Below are positions 28,921 to 38,019 of a stretch of 64,000 nucleotides of DNA, one piece after another. The DNA comes from Embleya sp042956465 (lineage in GTDB: Bacteria; Actinomycetota; Actinomycetes; Streptomycetales; Streptomycetaceae). The stretch spans positions 682,001-746,000 of the forward strand of contig NZ_JBIBGL010000001.1 in assembly GCF_042956465.1 (NCBI RefSeq), written 5' to 3'. Numbering within the stretch: position 1 is the first letter of the stretch; each line of letters begins with the position of its first letter. A program made the translations under genes and the position numbers. A model generated the notes under the pieces. The model did not search any database. It was not told the DNA's origin and saw nothing but the letters and a program-made list of their open reading frames with translations.

Positions 28921-30530
28921 ACCCTGCCAACCTCGCGGCGGCCGGCGGCCACCGCGGTCTGACCGGTCTGCTGTTCGTGGTCTTCGTGCTGATCACCCTC
29001 GGCATCACCGTGTGGGCCAGTCGCAACAACCGCACGACCAACGACTTCTACGCCGGCGGACGGGAGTTCTCCGCGTCGCAGAACGGACTGGCCATCGCCG
29101 GCGACTACATGTCCGCGGCGTCCTTCCTGGGCATCGCCGGACTGATCGCTCTCTTCGGCTACGACGGCTTCCTGTACTCGATCGGCTTCCTGGTCGCCTG
29201 GCTGGTCGTGCTCATGCTCGTGGCCGAACTCGTGCGCAACTGCGGCCGGTTCACGATGGCCGACGTGGTCGCGTTCCGGATGAGTCGCAAGCCGGTGCGG
29301 ACGGCGGCGGGAGCCGCGACGATCGTGGTCTCGATCTTCTACCTGATTGCCCAGATGGTCGGCGCGGGCACCCTGGTCGCCCTGCTCCTCGGCGACACGG
29401 GCGGTTCGGCGCAGACCTGGACGATCGTCGGCGTGGGCGCGCTGATGGTGGTCTACGTGACCTTCGGCGGGATGAAGGGCACCACCTGGATCCAGATCGT
29501 CAAGGCGGTGCTGCTGCTGGGCGGCGCGATCCTGATGACGATCCTGGTCCTGCTGCGCTTCCACTTCGATCTCGACGAGTTGCTGGACACCGCGGCGCAC
29601 ACCAGCGGCCACGGACAGGAGTTCCTCGAACCGGGGCTGAAGTACGGGAAGAACCTGACCAGTCGGCTGGACTTCGTCAGCCTGGCGATCGCCCTGGTGC
29701 TCGGCACCGCGGGGCTACCGCACATCCTGGTGCGGTTCTACACCGTGCCCACCGCGCGGGCCGCGCGGCACTCGGTGATGTGGGCGATCGCCCTGATCGG
29801 CACGTTCTACCTGCTCACCATCGTGCTCGGATTCGGCGCCGCGGCGGTGCTCGGGTCGGACAAGATCCGCAAGTCGAACGCGGCCGGCAACACCGCACTG
29901 CCGCTGCTCGCGGAGGAACTCGGCGGCGGTCCGAACACGTTCGGCGGTGTGGTGCTGCTCGCGGTGATCGCGGCGGTGGCGTTCGCGACCATTCTGGCGG
30001 TGGTGGCCGGGCTGACCCTGGCCTCCTCGGCGTCCTTCGCGCACGATCTGTACACCAACGTGATCCGCAAGGAGGCGACCGACGAGAAGAGCGAACTGCG
30101 GGCCGCCCGGCTCTCGGCGATCGTGATCGGCGGGATCGCGATCGGGCTGAGCCTGTCCGCACAGAAGCTCAACGTCGCGTTCCTGGTCGCCCTCGCCTTC
30201 GCGGTCGCCGCCTCGGCGAATCTGCCCACGCTGCTGTACACGCTGTTCTGGCGCCGGTTCAACACCAACGGCACGGTCTGGGCGATCTACGGCGGGCTCG
30301 GCTCGGCGCTGGTGCTCGTGCTGTTCTCGCCGGTGGTCTCCGGGGGCAAAACGCCGCTGGTGACCGGGATCGACTTCCACTGGTTCCCGTTGGAGAACCC
30401 GGGGATCGTGTCGATCCCGATCGGCTTCCTGTGCGGCTGGATCGGCACGCTGCGCTCGGACGAGGAGGCGGACGCCGCCAAGTACGCCGAGATGGAGGTC
30501 CGTTCGCTGACCGGGGCGGGCGCCTACTGA
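28917..30530 (+). CDS. Sodium:solute symporter, acetate permease type
   Basis: 537 residues with about 13 transmembrane helices. TTNDFYAGGREFSASQNG followed by AIAGDYMSAASFLGIAGLI is the SSS-family N-terminus shared by ActP and MctC, which import acetate, pyruvate or propionate with sodium or protons. GLPHILVRFYTVPTARAARHS is the conserved central loop. It forms an operon with the DUF485 gene. Substrate is inferred from family. The last 7 bp overlap the end of the convergent gene. Confidence 0.9.
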   Translation: MNPANLAAAGGHRGLTGLLFVVFVLITLGITVWASRNNRTTNDFYAGGREFSASQNGLAIAGDYMSAASFLGIAGLIALFGYDGFLYSIGFLVAWLVVLMLVAELVRNCGRFTMADVVAFRMSRKPVRTAAGAATIVVSIFYLIAQMVGAGTLVALLLGDTGGSAQTWTIVGVGALMVVYVTFGGMKGTTWIQIVKAVLLLGGAILMTILVLLRFHFDLDELLDTAAHTSGHGQEFLEPGLKYGKNLTSRLDFVSLAIALVLGTAGLPHILVRFYTVPTARAARHSVMWAIALIGTFYLLTIVLGFGAAAVLGSDKIRKSNAAGNTALPLLAEELGGGPNTFGGVVLLAVIAAVAFATILAVVAGLTLASSASFAHDLYTNVIRKEATDEKSELRAARLSAIVIGGIAIGLSLSAQKLNVAFLVALAFAVAASANLPTLLYTLFWRRFNTNGTVWAIYGGLGSALVLVLFSPVVSGGKTPLVTGIDFHWFPLENPGIVSIPIGFLCGWIGTLRSDEEADAAKYAEMEVRSLTGAGAY

Positions 30531-31474
30531 CGGTGCGACAACAGGCGGGCGCGCATGCTCGTCGGGAGGCCCTCGTCCTTGCCGCAACTCTCCGGCCGGG
30601 CGGGGGCCTCCTTGCGGGCGTCCACCGCGACGGTCCAGGTACGGCCGTCGCGGTGGTCGACCCGCACGGTCCAGCCGCCGTCGTCCTCGGCGCGCTCGTC
30701 GTAGACCGACAGCGCGTCGGCCAGGCGCTCGCCGCAGTCCGCGCGCACCGCGAGTTCGGCGGCCTGCCCGGCCCGGGAGTAGGTGGCCCGGCCCCGGCAG
30801 CGGTCCGGCAACATCTCGCCGCGCCGGGCGGCGGCGACCACGGCTCGGGCCGAGGTGGGGTCCAGGCGCCCGTACAGGTAGCCCTGGGGCAGTACGAGGG
30901 CGGTCGGCGCGAATCGGTGCCCGCCCAGGTGGGTGACCTCCCAGGTGGCCTCGGGGAAGCTCACGGCGAGTGCGCCGGCCAGTGGTCGGCCCGCGACCGC
31001 GCAGCACCGGTCGCGCTTGCCGTTCGTGCAGACCAGCAGGAGCGGTTCGGCCGTCGCCTCGCCCACCGAGGGTTCGACCGGTCCGGCCAGCGCGGCCAGG
31101 TCGAGCGCGAGCGCGTCGGCGGCGGTGCGTACGCGCAACCGGCGCAGCCACGTGCCGCCGGGCTCGGTCCAGGCCAGGAAGACGGTCCGCAGACCGTCGG
31201 GGGCGCGCTCGCTCTCGTTGCCCCCGGGGCCCGCCGCCTCGTCGATTCGGCGGCCGGTCTCGTCCGGCCGGCGGATGAGCGCGGCGCGGAAACCGGCCCG
31301 GGCGGCCCGCTCGTCCAACTCCGCGCCCACCCCGTCGTCGAGCCCGCGACTGCCGGTCAGGGCCTTGGCGGCCCACGGCCCGGGGTGCTCGACGAGCAAC
31401 CAACCACGCGTGGTCGGAGCGGTGCCGGCCATCGGCTCGGCGAGTTCGTGCGAGAGAAAGACGCAGGTTTCCAC
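30524..31474 (-). CDS. Sucrase/ferredoxin-like family protein
   Basis: About 316 residues. The family has a thioredoxin-like [2Fe-2S] ferredoxin fold. Visible hallmarks: an N-terminal Cys (ETCVFLSHELAEPMAGTAP), WLLVEHPGPW, LLLVCTNGKRDRCCAVAG (three cysteines) and HLGGHRFAPTALVLP. The role is unknown and the family name is historical; an electron-transfer or redox function is inferred. The start is uncertain: GTG 31474 precedes the conserved block, while 31498 or 31567 would add poorly conserved residues. It diverges from the HD-domain gene. Confidence 0.8.
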   Translation of the reverse strand: METCVFLSHELAEPMAGTAPTTRGWLLVEHPGPWAAKALTGSRGLDDGVGAELDERAARAGFRAALIRRPDETGRRIDEAAGPGGNESERAPDGLRTVFLAWTEPGGTWLRRLRVRTAADALALDLAALAGPVEPSVGEATAEPLLLVCTNGKRDRCCAVAGRPLAGALAVSFPEATWEVTHLGGHRFAPTALVLPQGYLYGRLDPTSARAVVAAARRGEMLPDRCRGRATYSRAGQAAELAVRADCGERLADALSVYDERAEDDGGWTVRVDHRDGRTWTVAVDARKEAPARPESCGKDEGLPTSMRARLLSHRQ

Positions 31475-31587
31475 GACTGTGCACCGTATAGCTTTCACCC
31501 GCCGCCGGCCCGATCGGTGCCGCCCCGAGCGCCCGGATCCGGTGATCCCGGTACGGTTGTTGCACACGGTAACGATGGGAGGCGGCC

Positions 31588-32061
31588 ATGCCCCAGGGAC
31601 GGACCGACGGGAGCGCGGCGATAGCCGGCTTCACGTTGGACGACGCGGTGGCGCTCGCCAGGGCCGCGCACGACGGTCAGTTGGACAAGGGTGGCCATCC
31701 GTACATCACGCACCCGCTGCGGGTGATGCAACAGGTCGAGGGCACCTACACGCAGATGGCGGCGGTGCTGCACGACGTGATCGAAGACACACCGGTGGGT
31801 GCGGACGACCTGCGTAAGGCGGGTGTGCCGGAGCGGGTGGTGGCGGCGGTGATCGCGCTGTCCAAGCTGCCCGGCGAACCGCTGGAGGTCAGCATCGAGC
31901 GCGCCGCGGCGGACCCGATCGCGCTCGTGGTCAAGCGGGCGGACATCGCGGACAACCGCTCCGAGGCCCGGCTCGGCCAGCTCGACGCCAGGACGCAGGT
32001 GCGGTTGCGGAGGAAGTACGCGCGCTCGATCGAGCTCCTGGAGGAGTTCGCGGCACGCTGA
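31588..32061 (+). CDS. Small HD-domain alarmone-hydrolase-like protein
   Basis: 157 residues, a single HD domain. The hydrolase residues of SpoT/MESH1 enzymes are in place: His in YITHPLRV, LHD and EDT in AAVLHDVIEDTP, and Asp/Asn in KRADIADNRS. No synthetase or regulatory domain is present. It could hydrolyse (p)ppGpp or a similar 3'-pyrophosphorylated nucleotide; substrate is inferred. The ATG follows GGGAGG. It converges on parC, with a bidirectional hairpin between them. Confidence 0.82.
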   Translation: MPQGRTDGSAAIAGFTLDDAVALARAAHDGQLDKGGHPYITHPLRVMQQVEGTYTQMAAVLHDVIEDTPVGADDLRKAGVPERVVAAVIALSKLPGEPLEVSIERAAADPIALVVKRADIADNRSEARLGQLDARTQVRLRRKYARSIELLEEFAAR

Positions 32062-32101
32062 CGAGTCGATCGCCGCCGGTACGCCCGGTGACGGAACGGG
32101 A

Positions 32102-32136
32102 GAGGCCCCCGCAGCGAGGGACGCTGCGGGGGCCTC
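32102..32136. terminator. Bidirectional terminator between the HD gene and parC
   Basis: Perfect 14-bp stem GAGGCCCCCGCAGC with GCTGCGGGGGCCTC and loop GAGGGAC, centred between the two convergent stop codons. Confidence 0.8.
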
Positions 32137-32150
32137 GTCGATGGGTCGAC

Positions 32151-34619
32151 TCAGACGGTGCCCGGCGGGCCGCCGACCGCGTCGACGTGCTTGGCCAGCG
32201 GCGTGCCGGAGCCGTCGCGGCGCGGGTCCAGGGCGGGCAGCTCGACCGGCCGGCCCTTGGCGTCCGAGGCGCGGGCCGGTGCCGGGCCCGCCCAGGCCAG
32301 GCGCAGCGTGCTCTCGCCCTTGAGGAAGCGTTGGCAGCGCACGCCGCCGGTGGCCCGGCCCTTGCGCGGGTACTCGGCGAACGGGGTGACCTTGCAGGTG
32401 CCGTGCTCCGAGCCGAACAGGGCGTCGCCGCTGTAGGCGGCGACCGTGACAACCACCGCGTCCGCGCCCGGATCCACCGCGGTGAACGAGAGCACGGACT
32501 GCCCGGCACCCAGCTTGATGCCGGCCATGCCGCCCGCCGGGCGACCCTGCGGCCGCACCATCGCGGCCTGGAAGCGCAGCAGCTGGGCGTCGTCGGTGAC
32601 GAAGACCAGGTCCTCCTCGCCGGTGCGCAACTCGACCGCGCCGACGATGACGTCGCCGTCGCGCAGCGAGATCACCTCCAGGTCGTCCTTGTTCGCCGGA
32701 TAGTCCGGCACGACCCGCTTGACCACCCCCTGCGCGGTGCCGAGCGCGAGCCCGGGGGAGTCGGCGGCGAGCGTGGTCAGGCACACCAGGCGTTCGTGCG
32801 ATTCCAACGAGACGAACTCGGACAGCGGCGCGCCGCCGGCCAGGTTCGGCGCGGTCGCGGTCTCCGGCAACGAGGGCAGGTCGACCACGTTGATCCGCAA
32901 CAGCCGGCCGGTGCTGGTGACCGCGCCGACCTCGCCGCGCACGGTGGCCGCGACCGAGGACACCACCAGGTCGTGGTTGGCCCGGCCCCCCTCGGGCGGC
33001 AGCGGGCCGCCGGTCGAGGTGCGCGCGAGCAGACCGGTCGAGGACAGCAGGACCGTGCACGGCGCATCGGTGACCTGGAGCGGGACCGCCGCGGCGGGCA
33101 CGTCGGCCGACTCCAGCAGGACGGTGCGGCGCGGGGTGCCGTACTTCTTGGACACCGCGGCCAGTTCGTCCGAGACCACCTTTCGGAGCAGCTTGTCGTC
33201 CTCCAGGATCTTGGTCAGTTCGGCGATCTCGGCGCGCAGCCGCTCCTGCTCGGCCTCCAGTTCGATCCGGTCGAACCGGGTGAGCCGGCGCAGCGGGGTG
33301 TCCAGGATGTAGGACGCCTGGATGTCGGACAGCGAGAACGTCTCCATCAGACGTTCCTTGGCCTGCGCCGAGTTGTCGCTGGAGCGGATCAGCTCGATCA
33401 CGCGGTCGATGTCGATCAGCGCGACGAGCAGACCGTCGACCAGGTGCAGGCGCTCCCGGCGCTTGCGGCGGCGGAACTCGCTGCGTCGGCGGATCACCTC
33501 GAAGCGGTGGTCCACGTAGACCTGGAGCAGTTCCTTCAGGCCCAGCGTGAGCGGCTGGCCGTCGACCAGGGCGACGTTGTTGATGCCGAAGGTCTCCTCC
33601 ATCGGCGTCAGCTTGTAGAGCTGCTGGAGGATCGCCTCGGGGTTGAAGCCGTTCTTGATCTCGATGACCAGGCGCAGTCCGTGCGAGCGGTCGGTGAGGT
33701 CCTTCAGGTCCGCGATGCCCTGGACCTTCTTGGACTGCACCAACTCCTTGATCTTGGCGATCACCCGCTCCGGGCCGACGTTGTAGGGCAGTTCGGTGAC
33801 CACGATGCCCTTGCGGCGCGCGGTGACCGACTCGACCGTCGCGGTCGCGCGGATCTTGAAGGTGCCGCGGCCCTTCTCGTACGCGTCCCGGACGCCGCCG
33901 AGGCCGACGATCCGACCGCCGGTGGGCAGGTCGGGGCCGGGCACGTGGCGCATCAGGTCTTCGAGCGTGGCGGTGGGGTGCCGGATCAGGTGGCGCGCGG
34001 CGGCGACCACCTCGACCAGGTTGTGCGGCGGCATGTTGGTCGCCATGCCGACCGCGATCCCGGACGCGCCGTTGACGAGCAGGTTCGGGAACGCGGCGGG
34101 CAGGACGCCCGGTTCCTGTTCCTGGCCGTCGTAGTTGGGGCCGAAGTCGACGACGTCCTCGTCGATCGAGTCGACCATCAACATCGCGGCGGAGGACAGT
34201 CGGGACTCGGTGTATCGCATCGCGGCGGGCGGGTCGTCGCCGCCGAGGGAGCCGAAGTTCCCGTGGCCGTCGATCAGCGGCAGGCGCATCGAGAACGGCT
34301 GCGCCATCCGCACGAGGGTGTCGTAGATGGGGCCGTCACCGTGCGGGTGCAGCTTGCCCATCACCTCGCCCACGACACGGGCGCACTTGACGTACCCCCG
34401 GTCGGGACGCAGGCCCATCTCGGCGGCTTGGTACAGGATGCGGCGATGCACGGGCTTGAGCCCGTCGCGGGCGTCCGGTAGTGCCCGCGAGTAGATGACC
34501 GAGTAGGCGTACTCCAGGAAGGAGCCCTGCATCTCGTCGACGACATCGATGTCGAGGATGCGTTCCTCGAAGTCGTCCGGTGGCTGCGGACCGGAAGTTT
34601 TCATACTACGGCGGGCCAT
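32151..34619 (-). CDS. parC: DNA topoisomerase IV/gyrase-type subunit A (ParC)
   Basis: 822 residues. DNA-breaking subunit that works with ParE. The catalytic Tyr lies in PPAAMRYTE, with KPVHRRILYQ, VVGEVMGKLHPHGD and NGASGIAVGMATNMPPHN as family blocks. The C-terminal half is the beta-pinwheel DNA-wrapping domain (SSTGLLARTS, TSTGRLLRINV, YPRKGRATGGVRCQRF). In the quinolone-determining region the position equivalent to E. coli GyrA Ser83 is Gly (HPHGDGPIYD). The ATG at 34619 gives MARRSMK, as in S. coelicolor ParC (SCO5836). Confidence 0.95.
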   Translation of the reverse strand: MARRSMKTSGPQPPDDFEERILDIDVVDEMQGSFLEYAYSVIYSRALPDARDGLKPVHRRILYQAAEMGLRPDRGYVKCARVVGEVMGKLHPHGDGPIYDTLVRMAQPFSMRLPLIDGHGNFGSLGGDDPPAAMRYTESRLSSAAMLMVDSIDEDVVDFGPNYDGQEQEPGVLPAAFPNLLVNGASGIAVGMATNMPPHNLVEVVAAARHLIRHPTATLEDLMRHVPGPDLPTGGRIVGLGGVRDAYEKGRGTFKIRATATVESVTARRKGIVVTELPYNVGPERVIAKIKELVQSKKVQGIADLKDLTDRSHGLRLVIEIKNGFNPEAILQQLYKLTPMEETFGINNVALVDGQPLTLGLKELLQVYVDHRFEVIRRRSEFRRRKRRERLHLVDGLLVALIDIDRVIELIRSSDNSAQAKERLMETFSLSDIQASYILDTPLRRLTRFDRIELEAEQERLRAEIAELTKILEDDKLLRKVVSDELAAVSKKYGTPRRTVLLESADVPAAAVPLQVTDAPCTVLLSSTGLLARTSTGGPLPPEGGRANHDLVVSSVAATVRGEVGAVTSTGRLLRINVVDLPSLPETATAPNLAGGAPLSEFVSLESHERLVCLTTLAADSPGLALGTAQGVVKRVVPDYPANKDDLEVISLRDGDVIVGAVELRTGEEDLVFVTDDAQLLRFQAAMVRPQGRPAGGMAGIKLGAGQSVLSFTAVDPGADAVVVTVAAYSGDALFGSEHGTCKVTPFAEYPRKGRATGGVRCQRFLKGESTLRLAWAGPAPARASDAKGRPVELPALDPRRDGSGTPLAKHVDAVGGPPGTV

Positions 34620-34869
34620 GCGCGGCGTTGCTCCTTTGCTTCTTCGGGCCGGCGCCGGGCCGTGTCTCCCGTGTCCGCCCGAGGGCGGCGCGGCCGGGGA
34701 CGGCCCGCACGGCGTGCCCATTGTGACGCGCCGCTGCGACATGTGAGTGCATCGACCCGGGTGACACCGTGCTTGGGGGCCGTGCGAGGAGGGAAGGACA
34801 GCCCTTTGGCCCACGGTTGTGCCGCAGTCTCCGGCCGCCGTCCGAGCAGGAAAAAAGAAGGGTTTCGCG

Positions 34870-35115
34870 ATGGACGACAAGCAGATTCGCGAACGCATCA
34901 CCGACATGGTCGAGCAGGAGCGTGCCCTGCGGGACCAACTTGCGCAAGGCACGATCTCCGGTGACGAGGAGCATCGTCGGCTGTCCGAGGTGGAGGCCGA
35001 ACTCGACCGGTGTTGGGACCTGCTGAGGCAGCGTCAGGCTTTGCGCGACGCGGGCGGGGACCCGGCGAGCGCGGCCGCGCGCCCGGCGCGCGAGGTCGAG
35101 GGCTACCAGCAGTAG
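34870..35115 (+). CDS. DUF2630 family small protein
   Basis: 81 residues. MDDKQIRERITDMVEQE, then EEHRRLSEVEAELDRCWDLL and a REVEGYQQ end, match DUF2630 along the full length. The protein is helical and highly charged, probably a short coiled coil in the cytoplasm; function unknown. The ATG is preceded by GGGTTTCGCG, a weak ribosome site. The gene diverges from parC with 250 bp between starts. Confidence 0.85.
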   Translation: MDDKQIRERITDMVEQERALRDQLAQGTISGDEEHRRLSEVEAELDRCWDLLRQRQALRDAGGDPASAAARPAREVEGYQQ

Positions 35116-35245
35116 GCGCGCTGCGGGCGCGCTTCGCCCACCGCGAACACCCTCGCGAGCGGGAGTCGATCGGGCACCGCGCGTCGTTAGGGTGAGGGTG
35201 GCCGCCGTCGCGGCGGTCACCCTCCAGGAGAGGACGGATGGGCTT

Positions 35246-36580
35246 ATGGCAGGACCGGCGACTGCATCGTTGGGGTTCACCGCGACCACGCACACCCTCG
35301 GCAACGGGCTCCGCGTGGTGCTCTCGGAGGACCACGTCGACCCCGTGGCCGCCGTCTGCCTCTGGTACGACGTGGGCTCACGGCACGAACGGCCCGGGCG
35401 GACCGGGCTCGCGCACCTCTTCGAGCACCTGATGTTCCAGGGCTCGGCCAACGTGCACGGCAACGAGCACTTCGAGTTCGTGCAGTCCGCGGGCGGTTCG
35501 CTCAACGGCACCACGAGCTTCGAGCGCACGAACTACTTCGAGACGATGCCCGCGCACCAGCTGGAACTCGCGCTGTGGCTGGAGGCGGACCGGATGGGCG
35601 GGCTGCTCCGGGCGCTGACCGAGGAAAGCCTGGAGAACCAGCGCGACGTGGTCAAGAACGAGCGCCGCCAGCGCTACGACAACGTGCCCTACGGCACCGC
35701 GTGGGAGCGCCTGGTGGCGATGGCCTACCCCGAGGGCCACCCGTACCACCACATGCCGATCGGCTCGATGGCCGACCTGGACGCCACCTCGCTCGCGGAC
35801 TGCCAGGCGTTCTTCCGGACCTACTACGCGCCGAACAACGCGGTGCTGGCGATCGTCGGCGACGTGGACCCCGAGCAGACCCTGGCCTGGGTGGAGAAGT
35901 ACTTCGGCACGATCCCCGCGCACGACGGCAAGCCGGTGCCCGCGGACGGTGCGCTGCCCCCGGTCCTGGGCGCCGAGCTGCGCGAGGTCGTACGCGAGAA
36001 CGTGCCCTCGCCCGCGCTGATGGCCGCCTACCGGATGCCGGCCGACGGCACCCGGGAGGCGGACGCCGCGGAGATCGCGCTGACCGTCCTGGGCGAGGGG
36101 GAGAGCTCGCGGCTGAACACCCGCCTGGTGCGGCACGACGAACTCGCGCTCTACGCGGGGGTCGGCCTGATGCGCCAGGCCGGAACCGCGTCGGTGGGCA
36201 TGCTGGACGTGAAGGCGTCCGGTTCGGGTGCGGTGGAGGCGATCGACGCGGCGTTGACCGAGGAGTTCGCCAGGTTCGCCGCCGAGGGGCCGACCCCGGC
36301 CGAACTCGAGCGTGCGCAGGCCCAGTTGGAGCGCGCCTACCTGGACACGATGGCAACGGTGGGCAGCCGGGCCGACGAACTGTGCCGCTACGCGACGCTG
36401 TTCGGGGACGCGAACCTGGCGTTCACCGCGCTGGAGCGGTTGCTGGACATCACCGCCGAGGAGGTGCGGGCGGTCGCCGCCGAACGCCTGGTGCCGGACA
36501 ACCGCGCGGTGCTGGTGTACGAACCGACGGACGAGCCGACCGACGACGACGCGGACGAGGACGAGGAGCAGGTCGCGTGA
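35246..36580 (+). CDS. M16 zinc metalloprotease, catalytic subunit
   Basis: 444 residues. The inverted zinc motif is H57-L-F-E60-H61 (GLAHLFEHLMFQG), with the third ligand at E139 (VVKNERRQR), so it is catalytically complete. The rest follows the two-domain M16B fold (YAPNNAVLAIVGDVDPE, SSRLNTRLV). It probably degrades or processes peptides together with the following non-catalytic M16 protein, whose gene overlaps by 4 bp. There is no signal peptide. The acidic C-terminus (EPTDDDADEDEEQ) is unusual. Start chosen at ATG 35246 just before the conserved N-terminal strand. Confidence 0.92.
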   Translation: MAGPATASLGFTATTHTLGNGLRVVLSEDHVDPVAAVCLWYDVGSRHERPGRTGLAHLFEHLMFQGSANVHGNEHFEFVQSAGGSLNGTTSFERTNYFETMPAHQLELALWLEADRMGGLLRALTEESLENQRDVVKNERRQRYDNVPYGTAWERLVAMAYPEGHPYHHMPIGSMADLDATSLADCQAFFRTYYAPNNAVLAIVGDVDPEQTLAWVEKYFGTIPAHDGKPVPADGALPPVLGAELREVVRENVPSPALMAAYRMPADGTREADAAEIALTVLGEGESSRLNTRLVRHDELALYAGVGLMRQAGTASVGMLDVKASGSGAVEAIDAALTEEFARFAAEGPTPAELERAQAQLERAYLDTMATVGSRADELCRYATLFGDANLAFTALERLLDITAEEVRAVAAERLVPDNRAVLVYEPTDEPTDDDADEDEEQVA

Positions 36581-37941
36581 CCCAGACCGGCGAGATGGTG
36601 TTCCACCCGCGCCCCGGCGCGGGCCCGGCCCGTGAGTGGACCTTCCCCGCGCCCGAGCGCTTCGTGCTCGGCAACGGCCTCGCGGTGCTGCGCGTGGACC
36701 GGCCCGGCCAGAAGGTGGTGGCCGTCGAGTTGGTGCTCGACTCGCCGCTGGCCGCCGAGCCGGCCGAGTGCGAGGGCGTGGCCACGATCATGGCGCGCGC
36801 GTTCACCGAGGGCACCGACAGGATGGGCGCCGAGGAGTTCGCCGCCGAACTGGAGCGCTGCGGCGCGACGATCGACACCGACGCCGATCACCCGGGCGTG
36901 CGGGTCGCACTCGACGTGCCGGCCTCGCGTCTGGAACGGGCGCTGGGGCTGCTCGCGGACGCGGTGCGGGCACCGGCCTTCCCCGCGGCCGAGGTGGACC
37001 GGCTGGTGCGCCAGCGGCAGGACGAGATCGTGCACGAGTTGGCCAGCCCGCCCCGGCGCGCCGCGCTCGCGCTCAGCGGCACGCTGTTCGACGCCTCGAT
37101 GCGGTTGTCCCGACCGCGGGCCGGCTCCGCGGAGAGCGTCGCGCGGGTGGACCGCGCGGCCGTGTGGGACTTCTTCACCGCGCACGTGCGCCCGCAGACC
37201 GCGACCCTGGTCGTGGTGGGCGACTTCGCCGGCGTGGACGTCACCGACGTGCTGGAGCGCACGCTCGGCACCTGGACCGCGGCGACCGCCGAGCCCTCGC
37301 AGCCCGCACCCGTGCTCGCCGACGACCACGCCCGCGTACTGATCGTGCACCGACCGGGCAGCGTGCAGACGCAACTGCTGGTCGGGCGGATCGGACCCGG
37401 CCGCGAGGACGCCACGTGGCCGGCCCTGACGATCGGCACGTACTGCCTGGGCGGCACGCTCACCTCGCGACTGGACCGGGTGCTGCGCGAGGAGAAGGGC
37501 TACACCTACGGCGTGCGCGCGGCGAACCAATCGTTGCAGCAGGGCTCGCTGTTGGTGATCCAGGGTTCGGTGGAGACCGACGTCACCGGGCCGGCCGTCG
37601 CGGACCTGGTCACCGTGCTGCGCACGCTGGCCGCCGAGGGCCTGGTGGACGGCGAGCGGGACGCGGCGGTGCAGAGCATCGTGGGCGTCGCGCCGCTCAA
37701 GTACGTGACGCCGCGCGCGGTGTGCGACTCGCTGGCCGACATGGCCGCCGAGCGGCAGCCGGACGACTACCTGCCGCAGCTCTACCTGCGGCTGGCCGAG
37801 GTCGCGACCAAGGACGCCGCCGAGGCGGTGTCCGCCGGGTTCGATCCCGAGCACCTCGTGGTGGTCCTGGTGGGCGACGCGGACAAGATTCGCGAACCGC
37901 TCGAAGCACTCGAACTCGGACCGGTCACGGTCGTCGAATAG
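36577..37941 (+). CDS. M16 family protein, non-catalytic partner
   Basis: 454 residues with the M16 fold but without the HxxEH motif; the equivalent region reads VATIMARAFTEGTDRM. The C-terminal substrate-side motif survives (REEKGYTYGVRAANQ). Such degenerate subunits form the second half of a closed chamber with a catalytic M16B protein. The GTG start lies inside the end of the upstream gene (GTGA overlap), which favours stoichiometric synthesis. Confidence 0.9.
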   Translation: MTQTGEMVFHPRPGAGPAREWTFPAPERFVLGNGLAVLRVDRPGQKVVAVELVLDSPLAAEPAECEGVATIMARAFTEGTDRMGAEEFAAELERCGATIDTDADHPGVRVALDVPASRLERALGLLADAVRAPAFPAAEVDRLVRQRQDEIVHELASPPRRAALALSGTLFDASMRLSRPRAGSAESVARVDRAAVWDFFTAHVRPQTATLVVVGDFAGVDVTDVLERTLGTWTAATAEPSQPAPVLADDHARVLIVHRPGSVQTQLLVGRIGPGREDATWPALTIGTYCLGGTLTSRLDRVLREEKGYTYGVRAANQSLQQGSLLVIQGSVETDVTGPAVADLVTVLRTLAAEGLVDGERDAAVQSIVGVAPLKYVTPRAVCDSLADMAAERQPDDYLPQLYLRLAEVATKDAAEAVSAGFDPEHLVVVLVGDADKIREPLEALELGPVTVVE

Positions 37942-37950
37942 TCGTGATCC

Positions 37951-37985
37951 GGCGGTGGGCGGACGACAACGGTCGGCCCACCGCC
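37951..37985 (+). terminator. Hairpin after the M16 pair
   Basis: Arms GGCGGTGGGC and GCCCACCGCC (10 bp, perfect) with a 15-nt loop, 9 bp past the stop. No T run. Confidence 0.5.
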
Positions 37986-38019
37986 AACCACGATCTCTTG
38001 GGGCACTTACGGTAGACCC

